Assembly: GCA_933207985.1 (NCBI GenBank)
Contig: OW240915.1
Span: 115,763,137-115,827,136, forward strand
Length of the DNA stretch: 64,000 nucleotides
Direction: 5' to 3'
DNA from: Pelobates cultripes
Taxonomy: Eukaryota; Chordata; Amphibia; Anura; Pelobatidae
Shown: in pieces, positions 32,025-43,534 of the stretch
Layout: each line of letters starts with the position of its first letter
Position numbering within the stretch: the first letter of the stretch is position 1
The notes under the pieces: generated by a model
Database searches by the model: none
Seen by the model: only the letters and a program-made list of their open reading frames with translations
Told to the model about the DNA's origin: nothing
Translations under genes and position numbers: made by a program

Positions 32025-34440
32025 TTGACAAATATTTCTTTAACATTAGATCAAACAAAAGTCATAAATAAAGGCCTGAAATATGCACCAGCTATTAAGT
32101 CGGATCCCTTTAAAAACTTTTTAGATGTCCAAAAATGTATGAGAACATTAAACCTAAAACGCTTTTTCATGAATAATACTTTTCAAATGAAAAAGAGTGA
32201 TAGTGAGGATTATTTGAAACATATGGCTTTAAAACAAAAATCAACATTTTGTCCCCCTAAGCCAATGAGCGCTCAGATGAATGCTTTTAATTTGGCAGAT
32301 TTGAATGATTTAGAGAATATTCCTAAAAAAATCCCTAACAGATATCACAATATAACCATAAAAGAAAAACGGGCATTAAACGAACTAAGCCAAAATGAGA
32401 ACATAGTAATTAAACCCGCCGACAAGGGCGGGAGAATTGTGATAATGACTATAGAATACTATGAAAAGGAATGCTTAAGAATTTTGAAAGATGATACAAC
32501 TTACCTAGCATTAAACAAGAATCCAACCTTAGAGTTTCAAATTAGTTTAATTATTGTTTTGGACAAGGGAAGGTCATTGGGAATTTTGAACAAAAAAGAA
32601 TGATTTTGTTTTAAATTTGCACCCCAGAAAACCGTTTTTTAAATTTTCTTCCCAAGATCCATAAAAATCTATTAGAACCCCCAGGAAGACCTATTATTTC
32701 GGGGCTAGGGTCTTTAACCTCAAACCTATCCCAATACATTGATACATTATTACAACCTTTTGTCAAATGTAGAAAATCATATCTAAGAGACAGTAGTGAA
32801 TTACTTAAGCTAATGGAAGGTATAACATGGAAAGAAAACTATTGTCTGGTCACTTGTGACATTACGTCAATTTATACAGTGATCCAACACTGAATGGGGT
32901 TGAAAGCTATCAGACATAGTTACATAGTTACATAGCTGAAAAGAGACTTGCGTCCATCAAGTTCAGCCTACCTCACATTTGTTTTTTGCTGTTGATCCAA
33001 AAGAAGGCAAAAAAACCCAGTTTGAAGCACAATTTTGCAACAAGCTAGGAAAAAAATTCCTTCTTGACCCCAGAATGGCAGTCAGATTTATCCTTGGATC
33101 AAGCAGTTATTACCCTACATTGAAAGATTATATCCTTGAACATGGACATAATTTGTATAGGGATCATAATCTACATATGGAACAGGTGGAATTCATAGTA
33201 GAATGTATAAGTTTTATCCTTAGCCATACTTTTTTCTGGCATGGAAATGAGGTTTACCTACAGGGGACAGGTACGGCTATGGGGACTATGTTCGCACCCA
33301 GTAATGCAAACATCTTTATGTCCTATTGGGAAAATCTATTTGTTTGGAAAAACATCCATGAATTGCGAACCTAGTCCTCTGTAAGCGTTACATTGATGAT
33401 TGCTTCTTCATATGGGAAGGGGAGGAGCAAGAACTGTTGCATTTTTTGGAATACATGAACAACAATAGTTTTAACTTATCCTTTACATCCCAACATTGTC
33501 AAAATAAGGTTGAATTTTTAGATCTAGTCTTGTATGCGGAGGAGGGAATGTTGAAATCTAAAACTTTTTTCAAAATGGTCGATGTAAACTGCTTCATCAT
33601 GAGCTCTAGTTGCCATTACCCACCATGGCTCACAATACCATATGGGCAATTTCAACGACTCAAAATAAATTGTACAGAACCTATGGTATACGAACAACAA
33701 TTAGAAAAAGTGAAACAACAGTTTGGAGAGAAAAAGTATAATTTAGACCAAATAGAGAATTCTATTTTAAGGGTACATACTCTAGACAGAAATCGACTTC
33801 TAAATCCATCTCAAAATATAGTTCCAGAAGGGAATTCATTTAATTGTCCCATTATTTTTAATTATAGTAGTCAATCGAAATATTTAAAGGAAAGTATAAA
33901 TCACTATTTGCATCTTTTGAAACAGGATCCCCATTTATCGACATTTTTACCCAATAAACAGAGAATAGTTTTCAGAGGTGTCCCTACAATTAAAACTAAA
34001 CTAGTCCACAGTTTCAGACCACCAAAACCAGAGACTCATGTTTTAAATTCACAGAAGAGTTTTTTTAAGTGTGGTAGTTGTAGTAAATGCAAAGTAACAG
34101 GCCCTCACTATGGAAGAATTCCCAGTTTTTATTCTTTTGTTATAAAGGAGAAATTCGATATAAATGAATGCATTACATGTCATTCAAAACAAATTATTTA
34201 CCTACTAAGTTGCCCCTGTGGGATTCAATATGTGGGGCAAACAAAAAGAATGTTAAAGGTGAGGTTAAATGAACATGTATATAACATAAAAAGAGGTTTC
34301 GAAAAACATTCTGTATCAAAACATTTTTTAGACCATCATGCAAGCAACCCAGGGTGCTTGAGCTACTGTGGGATTGAAAGGGTTACTGTCCCATGGAGAA
34401 GGGGATAACTGGGTAAAAACTACTATACCAAGAAATGGTA
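32025..34440 (+). pseudogene. Penelope-like reverse transcriptase with GIY-YIG endonuclease (broken)
   Basis: The product would prime reverse transcription at a nick made by its own endonuclease. Visible in order: an N-terminal segment with VIKPADKGGRIVIM (about 32408-32448), LPKIHKNLLEPPGRPIISG (about 32650-32706), RT motif A CDITSIYTVIQH, then the CR1 insert, motif B GTAMGTMFAPSNANIFM (33263-33320) and the catalytic RYIDD (33386-33400). The C-terminus has a Cys cluster (FKCGSCSKC, CITCHSK) and the GIY-YIG core IIYLLSCPCGIQYVGQTKR with LNEH. Frame changes lie near 32600, 33373 and 34405, with a TGA after VIQH. This copy is inactive. Confidence 0.9.
32916..33141 (-). mobile_element. CR1 3' end inserted in PLE1 reverse transcriptase
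   Basis: A copy of the 3' UTR of the CR1 at 887-1110, including the octamer tail (32920-32938), on the minus strand. It is 5'-truncated at the point where similarity stops ('TATCCTTGAA', near 33141). It separates RT motif A from motif B of PLE1. No clear target duplication beyond a possible 'GACATA' on each side. Confidence 0.85.
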
Positions 34441-35494
34441 TGGATTTTTAAGCTAAAATCTCTGATGCCTGCAGGGATGAATGCTGAGTTTGAATTGGCA
34501 GGCATCCTATGATGAAGAGGAATAAATGCTATCTATTCTTTAACACCATATGCCAACTATACTACAATCCCTTTCAATAATACATTGAGTTGGGATATAT
34601 ATATATACACATGGACTATACCTTTATTTATATAAATAAAGTTTTGTGTGTGCATATGGTTATATAGGAACAGAATCTTTATATTATATTATAAATTTTT
34701 CGCTAAGTCTACCTGTACACTGATATTAAGTTTTTATACAAATAAGTTTTTTTACATAAATAATGTTGTCTATATATGTTTATACATATGAAGTACTTTT
34801 ATATATATTTTGTTTCTCATGTTAAATCTTTTTTATAGATTTGAAAATGTTATGTGACATATGATGAAAATATGAGCACTTTTCCTGGAAAGGAAAAAAC
34901 TTTTATCATAACCTGGCACTTTAAAATTAGACTGATGCAAATGTATATAAGACCAATCTATGTGGCCGCGCGCTATCTTGAAAAGGCCCGGGTTATTAGG
35001 GCTTCTGTTCTGGAAGGGTGAACACGGTGTGACTACCGATACCGGCTCTGATACCTGGCGTCTCTCCAAGAGAAGCAGTCAGCTGCACAGCAGAGAGATT
35101 CAAGTATGACCGATGAGATCAGAAGGACGGGCGGTAACATCTATTACACTTGTAAAAACCCATGCTTATACGTGGTGTCTTGGAAACAAGTACCGCCATT
35201 GTCTATGTAAGGGTTCCTTTTGGGGGCGAGGGTTTTTTTAATAATTAAAACAGTGTTGTACTATGAGCATTTCTTTTGTATCTTTTTAAGGTGCTTCTTG
35301 TGGAGGTATACACTGTATCTCAAGCCTGTGGAGTCTACTTATATGGCAAGATTAACTCCTCCAATACCAAAGGACTTTGAGACATTATTATACATTCTTT
35401 TGTGGAAGAATATTTATTGACCAATATCAATTGTGGATATTATTAAGGTTTCTTACCTACTGATATTTTAATGCAAGAAGTGGTTACTATTATT

Positions 35495-35701
35495 TTTTCT
35501 TCCTTAAGATCACTTGTGGAGTGCCCAGCATACAATTGTGGGCTTCTCCTATATAGCGCTAACATGATTATTAGTATATTGTATGTGTTGAAATTGTTAG
35601 GAAGTTTCTAGTGTGTTTTTAGCTGCTTTTATTAATTTGATACTGTTTATTAACTATATTGTTTAATTTTTACTTATTGATTGCACAATACAAAGATAAA
35701 A
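35495..35701. other. PLE1 outer right flank
   Basis: Starts with 'TTCTTCCTTAAGATCACTTGTGGAGTGCCC', mirrored at 29411-29440, so the PLE1 terminal repeat extends beyond the 92-bp arm. The rest is AT-rich with no other feature. Confidence 0.45.
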
Positions 35702-36004
35702 CGCCGCCGGGCGTAATTGTACGCCCTCCGTTTTTTTCTTACTTACCCGGTCACCGGCGGTCCCACGCCGGCGATCGCGGTGGGGGGGACTCCCAGGGAG
35801 CCCCCCCGCGGCAGATCCTCCTCCTCCGGTGCCCCCCGGCCATGTGAGAGTGAGGTCCTTGAGAGGACCTCACAATCACATGGCCGGGTAGGCTGCCTCC
35901 TGCATTGCCAGCAGGGGGGCTGCCTGTAATGACAGGTGGTCCCCCTGCTGGCTGAAAATAAAAATAAAATTAAATTTATAAGTGTAAAAAAAAAATATAC
36001 ATAT

Positions 36005-36036
<32 letters not shown>

Positions 36037-36321
36037 TGTCTAGGTGTATTTTACCATTAATATATATATCAAATTACACGTAGACTGATATTGATTAAAT
36101 TTATATATAATATAACAAATTAAATATGTAAATACGTTAAAAAAATAAAATTAAAAAAAATAATTAAAAAATATCTAGATGTGTGTTTTTTCGTTCTAAC
36201 TTTATTGTGATACACGTAGAACGAAATAATATATATATATATCTACATACATAAATATATACATATATATCACTATATATACATATATGTATATATATAT
36301 AAATAAAAAATATTAAAAAAA

Positions 36322-36354
<33 letters not shown>

Positions 36355-37390
36355 GATTCACATACGTATATATTTACATATATTAATTCTACATATATAT
36401 TTATGTAATATTTTTACATAATTAGGTATCTTACTTAATTACAATTAGCGGGACCTGCCTGACAACCCATGCCGAAAGTAAAGGGAATTTAATTTGCTAG
36501 CACTATATTTAACCCTATAACTTTCCAAGACACCATAAAACCTGTACATGGGGGGTACTGTTCTACTCGGGAGACTTCGCTGAACACAAATATTAGTGTA
36601 ATATGTATTACAACGATGATATCGCCAGTAAAAGTGACGTTTTTTGCATTTTTCATGCACAAACAGCACTTACGGCCGATATTATTGCTGCGATACTTTT
36701 TACTGTTTTGAAAACACAAATATTTGTGTTCAGCGAAGTCTCCTGAGTACAACAGTACCCCTCATGTACAGGATTTATGGTGTTTTCAAAAGTTACAGCG
36801 TCAAATATAAGGCTTGCGTTTCATTTTTTTCACATTAAAATTCGCCAGATTGGTTACGGTGCCTTTGAGACCCTATGGTAGCCCAAGAATGAAAATTACC
36901 CCTATGATGGCATACCAATTGCAATAGTAGACAACCCAAGGTATTGCAAACGGGGTATGTCCAGTCTTTTTTAGTAGCCACTTAGTCACATACACTGGCC
37001 AAAATTGGCGCTTTTTGCATTTTTCCCACACAAACAAATACTAACGCTAACTTTGGCCAGTGTTTGTGACCAAATGGCTACTAAAAAAGACTAGACATAC
37101 CCCATTTGCAATACCTTGGGTTGTCTACTATTGCAAATGGTATGCCATTATGCTTTTAAATTTCATTCCTGGTCTACTATAAAGTCCCAAAGGCAACGTA
37201 ACCAATCTGGCGAATTTCAATTTCAAATGTAACGTGCTATATTTGACCCTGTAACTTCCCAAAACACCATAAAACCTGTACACAGGGGGTACTATTTTAC
37301 ACGTGAGACTTTGCTGAATACAAATATGTGTATTTTATTGCAGTAAAAGCAAACAGTATTATGACATTGACAGTTAAAATGTCATGTAGA

Positions 37391-38357
37391 CCCACTCATA
37401 GTACCGTTCTGGGAGAAAATAGCTGCCATGGTGGCCCTGTTCACGGACAATGTTCCACCCTTCCAGCCCGCCCCGTACCTCCTGCACCACACGACAACCC
37501 CCACACCACGCTACAAACGCTCCCTGACCATCCGCATTCTTAATGTCGCAAAACACCTAATACCTTTGTACTGGAAAAAAGACACAACCCCAACGCTTTC
37601 CCTGTGGTTTACTAGAATGGAGGAGTTACGAGTAACAGAGGAAATCTGGTACTCAACCCAAGACTGAATGCAGACATACCTAGACACATGGACACCTTGG
37701 CTGGCATGGGTGGGAACGGAGGTATTTCGAACTGTGCATTTGACCATGGGGGGAGGAACGGACGACCCCCAGGAGGAGACACCAGGAGCCTAACGGGATG
37801 ACCCACACCTGGCCCAAGACGCAGTACCTCACCCTACCCCACCCACTGTCAGGTCCGGGAGGAGCACGGGTTCGGGAGCGCGGGGGGTGTGCTGGGGGGG
37901 TATGATACCTGTCGGGGTGCGGCCACCTGCAGTGCCCAAAACGGCCTATGGCCCCGCGGGTACTGGGGGTGGAAGAGCTCCAGTTCCGCGAGTTACAAAC
38001 TTTATTAGTTTAGAAGGAAACACAGGATGCCCCTTAGGTTATTCCCATCAACACCATGTATAACGCTGGGCAGAGCCGAATTTTACCAGAGTAGGGGGTC
38101 AACACCCCACTATACCACCATCCTGGACCCTAGACACGGGGTCGCAAGGAGGCTGGGAGCCCTGATGGGACCCTACACAGTAAGTGCCCCACATGTCCTA
38201 TGAATGCATGGTGGCTACAGGGTGGGCACGGAGGACTAGACGAAAATTGGCGGGACATACAAAACTACCCAATGTAGAAAAGGTACACGTCAGATATAAC
38301 AAAGTACTATTCGTAACTACGCACACACCACTTACTCAAGAAAGCAACCTGCGAGTC
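37391..38357 (+). mobile_element. L1/Tx1-type LINE 3' fragment with 10-bp target duplication
   Basis: The direct repeat 'GTCATGTAGA' flanks the block (37381-37390 and 38358-38367), and removing it restores the sequence of the complete copy (about 18390-18400). The first 300 bases read in one frame as the C-terminal part of an L1-like ORF2: VALFTDNVPPFQPAPYLL, RYKRSLTIRILNVAKHLIPL, then KKDTTPTLSLWFTRMEEL. The rest is a GC-rich 3' UTR. No poly(A) tail is seen at either edge, which is unusual for L1. Confidence 0.75.
37422..37667 (+). pseudogene. L1-like ORF2 C-terminal fragment
   Basis: About 80 codons ending at a TGA in 'YSTQD'; the frame continues after it (MQTYLDTWTPWLAWVGTEVF). The IPLYWKKDTTPTLSLWFTRM segment matches the tail of L1/Tx1 ORF2 proteins. 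RT and endonuclease are absent. It is a 5'-truncated remnant, different in sequence from the L1 at 44975-52874. Confidence 0.65.
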
Positions 38358-38616
38358 GTCATGTAGAACTAAAGAAATAAAAAAAAAATCTTATTTTCTC
38401 CCATTTTTTTTTCATATTAAATTATGTTTCATATCTAAATATTTGATATTAAATGAAAGCCCTGTTTCCCCTGAATAAAATGATATATAATAAGGGTGGG
38501 TGCATTTAATATGAAAGAGGTGAATTACGGTTGGACAGACATGTAGCGCAAATGCCAGGTTTTGTTTACATTTTGTTTCGTTCACAACGTGTACATTTGG
38601 CTCAGTCCTTAAGGGG

Positions 38617-38660
38617 TTAAAATATCAGGTTATAAGAAACCTTAATAATATCTACAATTG
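38617..38660 (+). repeat. Penelope terminal-repeat fragment
   Basis: 'AATATCAGGTTATAAGAAACC' and 'TTAATAATATCTACAATTG' match the left arm of PLE1 (31873-31914). It starts exactly at the TTAA that ends element copy 2, as though that element had inserted at the TTAA of another Penelope repeat. Confidence 0.6.
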
Positions 38661-39990
38661 TTTACAACTGCATTCAATCAACTTCAATGGCAGCTATAAT
38701 CCAAAAACACAGTTTGAGAATCCTGTGAATTGTCAAAAGCATAATTACTTCTGTGACAAATGCTCCTTACCCTGGACATTTGCCACGCCTGCTAGCTAGC
38801 CTCCTGCCCCAGGACTATGGGCCAAATTCCAAGACCCTGTTCGGGAGTTAAATCTCCCCAACCGCCATTAGTAGCTTGCCCCGAGTGTCCCTGGTTCGGC
38901 ACTTTCCCTTCATGCGAATGGAACCGAACGCTAGCTCTCTGGTGGCCGTTCGTGGGAACCAAACCCATGAATAGTCCCAGCAGTACTTAGCCATGACCGC
39001 TATGGAACTAATTTCGGCATGACGACTTCATGGGACACCTCAGCGGGACTTAACCGTGAATGTTATGGAACTGTTTTCGTCAGGAGATGGCTGTGTGGAT
39101 CCCGGAGAATTTGTTTCGCGATTCTAAACCACTTTGAAATCCGCCAAGAGAGCGCTTTTTGGAGAGAAGGTGCCTGAGCCTAAGGGGAACAAACACTACA
39201 TAGGAGCCAGCCAGAGCACCCCATATTGCGGCTGCAGGAGCTCCCAAAAGTTGACCTGCAAAAGCTTTGATTGAGATGCTACTAAGCCTTTTGATGTCCA
39301 TGATAGGTTCCTTGTTTTGAGTTGTAACTGTAGTCTTTTTTTATTCTATTTCTATTGGCAATTAGAATAATAATACAGAATTAAAGGTATTTTTCAGAAA
39401 ATACTACATCCAACTTTCATACCAACTAATATGATATTACATGGGTCAATATACAAAAAAGTGATTTCAGGTTGTTTACAGTATTATTGAATGTATAGAT
39501 TACACAATGCATACGCAAGAAAAACAAATTTAATGTTACCAATGAATAAATATATGAATTGTTGGTACCGATTAATTTTTTTATGAAGAACAATCATGGC
39601 GATACTTTAAAGATTATATTAAATTATTATCAAATATAAAATAACTTCTATGTAGGATTCCAGAAGGGTGACATTAAAAAAGGGAAATATACAGGTTATT
39701 ATATGATTTGATGTAGCCAAGGACTTTGGTGAATGCATTCTAGTAGACAAGTATATCAACATATCATCTCAATGTCATGCAACTGGCAGGGACATCTCAG
39801 CATCTTTCCCTATTTTTAAATGAATAGAAACAGAGATGCATTATGTGGATTGCCACATGTAGTGTTTCGCTCTGTATTTACAACCCTGCTGTATATCATC
39901 TCTATGTAAGTATTGTGGTGCATTTAAAGCATTTATGTTATTTAGACCCATAAGCATAGTGTAAAACATTGCTTGAATTGATTTAGTAAC
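38661..39990. other. No gene; GC-richer repeat-like block then AT-rich spacer
   Basis: 38750-39300 contains 'GTTCGGGAGTT', 'GAACCGAACGC' and a 61-base-spaced pair of 'CATGAATAGTCCCAGCAGTACTTAGCC'-like segments. It may relate to 23806-24480. From 39310 on nothing is recognised. Confidence 0.4.
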
Positions 39991-40497
39991 TTAAAGGGAT
40001 GCTATAGGCACCAAAACAGCCTTAGCTTAATAGAGCATTTTGGATGTATAGATCATGCTCTCCCAGTCTCACTGCTTAAATCACCTCTGTTTCTGCTCAT
40101 ACAGCCCTAGCCACAGCTCCCCTCAAAATGAAAAAAATAGCTTCATTTTCAGTCAGAAGTTACCTTGCTTTAGAAGTTTTTTCCTACCTCCTGCTATGTA
40201 AATTGAACTTTAATCACACACAGGAGGCTACTGCAGGGTCCAGGAGGCTAATAACAGAACAGGAGATAAGAAATGCTAGGTTAAACAGACTGTGTAATAC
40301 AGGAATCTAAAATATCTAGATACCTTTCCAGGAAGTTTTTAGAAAGTCACATGCATGGAGGAGTAACTAGGGCTGAATTAAGTGATTTACCTCCTAGATC
40401 GCAAATAATTGAACAGTGAGACCGAAGAGGCATGCTCTATATACCAAAACTGCTTCATTAAGCTGAAGTTATTGTGGTGCCTGTAGTGTTCCTTTAA
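39991..40497. mobile_element. TTAA MITE, about 500 bp
   Basis: Complete: TTAA at both ends (39991-39994 and 40494-40497) and terminal inverted repeats 'AAGGGATGCTATAGGCACCAAAACAGCCTTAGCTTAAT' against 'ATTAAGCTGAAGTTATTGTGGTGCCTGTAGTGTTCCTT'. No coding capacity. Related ends occur at 19391 and 61890. Confidence 0.8.
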
Positions 40498-40907
40498 CCT
40501 AAATATGCAATATCAGCAACATAGGTATAGCTTTAGAAATGGTATAGATCAGATCAGGGATTCCCAATTAATTATTAATTTTTCCCGTGGAACCTTTGAC
40601 ATAATGCTCTAACAACGTGGAACCCCCAAAAATCTTTGGCGCCGTAGCACAGATAGTAAATAGATAGTAGTACTTAGGAGCAGGTTGGCTTTTGTGTGTA
40701 CAGTTGGTGTTTGTAAATAATGTTAGTGTTTTTATACAGGGGTGTGTTTGTATGCAATGTTTGCATTTGCATGCAGGGGTGTGCTTGGATGCAGTGGTGT
40801 ATCCTGGTTTTGTGCTCTCTGATGACACGATGTAGAAGTGGATAAAATAAAATAAAACTATACTCACAAGTGGAGTGCAGGCCTAGCTGCACTCTGATGA
40901 TAGCATT
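40498..40907. other. Spacer, no gene recognised
   Basis: 'TGTTTGTATGCAATG...TGCATGCAGGGGTGTGCTTGGATGCA' gives a short TG-rich repetitive part near 40735-40795. Confidence 0.5.
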
Positions 40908-41082
40908 GGTGGTATGATCCCCACCTCAGGATAGGTATTGAGAAATAAGTAAAATGCCAGGAAAAAGTAATAATAAAAAAAAATTGTGTGAAAGGATAAT
41001 AACACAAAATTATTTATTATATAAAATACACAATATTATAAAAAGATACAAAAAGATATGGAAGGGCTGCGCCAAAGAAAAA

Positions 41083-41867
41083 TTTATTGAGAAAAATTAC
41101 TCACCAACCCGCCTCAACACCACTATAAATACCATTACCAAAAAAGATAGAGCAGACCTCCTAACTTACAATACCCAACCCACCACCAACACCATGCCCC
41201 TTGTTATTTTCAATTTTAATAACAAAAGTGGCCATGTCAAAAAAATTATCAAAAAACATTGGCACCTCTTAAAAGAAGACGAAATACTTAAAAATATTAT
41301 ACCTGACAAGCCTAGTGTTGTCTTTAGAGGTGCCCCAAACTTCAAATCCATTTTAACCACCAATTTTACAAAAGAAACCAAACCTACTTTCAATTCTTTT
41401 ATGCCCAATGCCAGTGGCTTTTATAAATGTAAAAGATGCATTGTATGCAAAAACACAGACCCCTCCGTCCCTTCCAAAACCACCAGTTTTAAATCTATCA
41501 CCAACAAAACCTATAAAATTAAAGATTTTATCAGTTGCGATACCAAAAATGTCATCTACTTGTTGGAGTGCCCTTGTGGTCTCCAGTATGTAGGGATGAC
41601 CACAAGAAGTCTTAAAGTGAGACTGAGTGAACACTGTAGAAATATCAAAAAGGCTACCTGAATCACTCAGTCTCCAAACACTTTTGTACACATAATAACG
41701 ACATAAGACACCTTAAATGCATCGGCATAAAAAAATGTATAATACCATGGAGAGGTGGTAACATTAAGAACATATTAGGTAAAGCTGAGATGGAATGGGT
41801 TTTTAATCTAAAAACTCTTACCCCATCTGGTTTAAATGTTGATTTTGACCTGTTTAATTTTATTTAA
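41083..41867 (+). pseudogene. Penelope C-terminal domain with GIY-YIG endonuclease (PLE2)
   Basis: Starts in the linker after RT (SPTRLNTTINTITKKDRADLL) and runs through HWHLLKEDEILKNIIPDKPS, a Cys cluster (YKCKRCIVCKN, ISCDTK) and the endonuclease core VIYLLECPCGLQYVGMTTR with LSEHCRNI. One base is missing in the A-run near 41647-41651; the other frame then gives LNHSVSKHF, PWRGGNIKNILGKAEMEWVF and a normal stop at 41867. The RT domain is absent. Compared with PLE3 the sequence is closely similar, so both belong to one family, distinct from PLE1. Confidence 0.85.
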
Positions 41868-42522
41868 ATTCCTATATACAACCCTTATCTACATGCTTTT
41901 ATTCTTTATGTCTGGACCTAACCAACCCTCATAATAATAATCTTTTCATTTTTAATTTAACATTTTTCATCTATGCCTTTCCATTTATGTATCTTGTATT
42001 CTGTGTTATCTTTTATTTAATTTTATTTTTATATTTTTATTTTATCTATTATTTTCATTTAACATCTGTAATATATTATTACTCTGGGGTATAATATAAC
42101 CCCTATTTAAATCATTATGTTTGGGATTATATTACCCCCTTTTCATGCATACTCCATTTACATATATCTCTGTATCTCTGTACCTTTAAACCATCTACTT
42201 ATGTGTTTTTTTTTCTTTTTTCTTTTTTTTTTAACTTTAATCAAACAGCTTTTTTTTTTAACTTTAATCAAACAGCTTTTTTTAACTTTAATCAAACAAC
42301 TTTTTTTTTTCTCTTTAAAAAACAACTTTCTCACACTCGTTCTCACATTTAAATAATTTAAATGAACTCATCACCTTTATAACATCACTCCCATACTCTT
42401 GAATAATAATTTTGAAAAGTGATTTTAAAAATTGTCTCTGATTGGCCAATTACACTTTTGGCGCAATTTTCAAATTAACATAGCCCTATTTAAACAACCC
42501 CTGCCAGGTTACTACTTTTATC

Positions 42523-42562
42523 CCATTCTGAAGAAGCCACTTATGGTGAAACGCGTTTATGG
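42523..42562 (+). ncRNA. Hammerhead-ribozyme-like core in PLE2 3' region
   Basis: Core CTGAAGA (42528-42534), A, stem II GCCA/TGGT around loop CTTA (42536-42547), then GAAAC (42548-42552). The following GCGT makes the palindrome ACGCGT, so stem III could form between two strands, as in short dimeric hammerheads. Stem I pairs CCAT (42523-42526) with ATGG (42559-42562), with a U-U mismatch at the junction. Hammerheads are known in Penelope terminal repeats, where they may process the RNA. Activity is not shown. Confidence 0.6.
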
Positions 42563-42749
42563 TTATTAATTCTGTATTTTACTGTGTATTTTAGATCAAT
42601 AAAAGTTTTTTGGCTACTTTATTGTACCAATCCTCTTTTTATTGCACTCTTTATGCACTTTAAACAACTTTTATTTTACCTATTCCTGGCATTTTAACCT
42701 TTCCTGGTTACTTTTACTTCCAGTGGCAATTTTAAAGTTCCAGTACTCC

Positions 42750-43240
42750 AAGGTGGGGATCATACCACCAGCGCCTATCCATAGAGCAGTACCTCTGCTC
42801 TATCTTTGTGAGTATTATTTTATTTTCTCTACTACTCTCTTAACCTATCACAATTGAGAGCACTATTGCTGCTTTTTATTCTTCTATATTGGAGCCTTGG
42901 ATCACCAGACGGTGCTGACGGACGTATCGCTGCTACATATCCTATAAGTGGGGATTATACCGCTGTACGCTATCCACACCAGAGCTGGCCATAGCTCCCT
43001 CAAATGTGAGTTTTTTTACCTCCTCTTATCTTCACATTGAACCACATCAAAATTGAGAGCACTACTGTTGCTTTCTGTCTTTCTTTTCCGAGTTCTGGAC
43101 TACCAGACGGTGTTGACGGAGACCCCCTCCCTACATATCCCATAAGCGGGGATTATACCGCTGTACGCAATCCACACCAGAGCTGGCCATAGCTCTCTTG
43201 AATGTGAGTTCTTTACTTTTTGTTACCTATCACACTCTGA
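42750..43240. repeat. Tandem ~198-bp repeat in the Penelope terminal region
   Basis: Two good copies: 'ATTGAGAGCACT' at 42853 and 43052, and 'ATACCGCTGTACGC' ending at 42970 and 43168 (periods 199 and 198). A third diverged copy starts at about 42751 ('GGGGATCATACCACCAGCGCC'). Each unit ends 'CTCTGGCCATAGCTC...AATGTGAGTT'-like sequence. Confidence 0.75.
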
Positions 43241-43534
43241 ACTTTCATACTATACCATTAGTCGCCTCTACCTCTTTTGTATTTACATATACGGAATGGT
43301 CTACACTAGACTCATCCACAGAGGAACTCTATCAAGTATCCTAGACCATCTATTGGCACCCCAGCAATACTTTACTGGACTATCTACCCTTATTTGGCGC
43401 AGCCCTTCCATATATTTTTGTATCTATCCACCGAAGGACCCGAGGGGTTTTCCTTCATTTGGGTTGCTGCCTACCTTGACTAATTTTGTGATTACTAGCA
43501 CTGAATTCTTTTTGTGTTTAACAATATTATAAAA

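Larger units (their letters stand above)
31846..35494 (+). mobile_element. Penelope-like element PLE1 with inverted terminal repeats
   Basis: Arms of about 92 bp (31846-31939 and 35403-35494) are inverted and roughly 90% identical by eye. Between them lies a Penelope RT and GIY-YIG endonuclease gene. Inverted rather than direct terminal repeats are a known variant in Penelope elements. A 226-bp CR1 3' end interrupts the RT at 32916-33141. The 3' untranslated part (34440-35400) is AT-rich. Confidence 0.85.
35702..38620 (+). mobile_element. Palindrome-built TTAA element, copy 2 (left end lost, L1 inserted)
   Basis: The same modules as 16574-18649 in the same order: GC-rich hairpins (35702-35955), CA/TA-rich part (36000-36420), mirrored P and Q modules (36528-37330) and the right end 'GTCCTTAAGGGGTTAA' (38605-38620). 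The left terminus is missing at 'GCCGCCGGGCG'. A 967-bp L1 piece is inserted at 37391-38357. By eye similarity to the complete copy is high in the mirrored region. Confidence 0.8.
40908..42769 (+). mobile_element. Penelope-like element PLE2 (5' truncated) with inverted flanking repeats
   Basis: 'GGTGGTATGATCCCCACCT' (40908-40926) is mirrored exactly at 42751-42769, and 'AAAATGCCAGG' (40951-40961) at 42685-42695. Between them are a C-terminal Penelope gene fragment, an AT-rich 3' region with three tandem 'TTTAACTTTAATCAAACA' units (42230-42300), and a hammerhead-like core. 'GGAAGGGCTGCGCCAAA' (about 41059-41075) appears again, inverted, in PLE3. Confidence 0.75.

Noticed and set aside
34490..35110. 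Hammerhead core in the PLE1 3' region
   Set aside because: Words such as ATGATGAAG and CGATGAG occur, but none is followed by a stem and GAAAC in the right layout.
39080..39301. 73-codon frame with hydrophobic segment
   Set aside because: Lies in a repeat-like block with no matching family motif; length is within chance.
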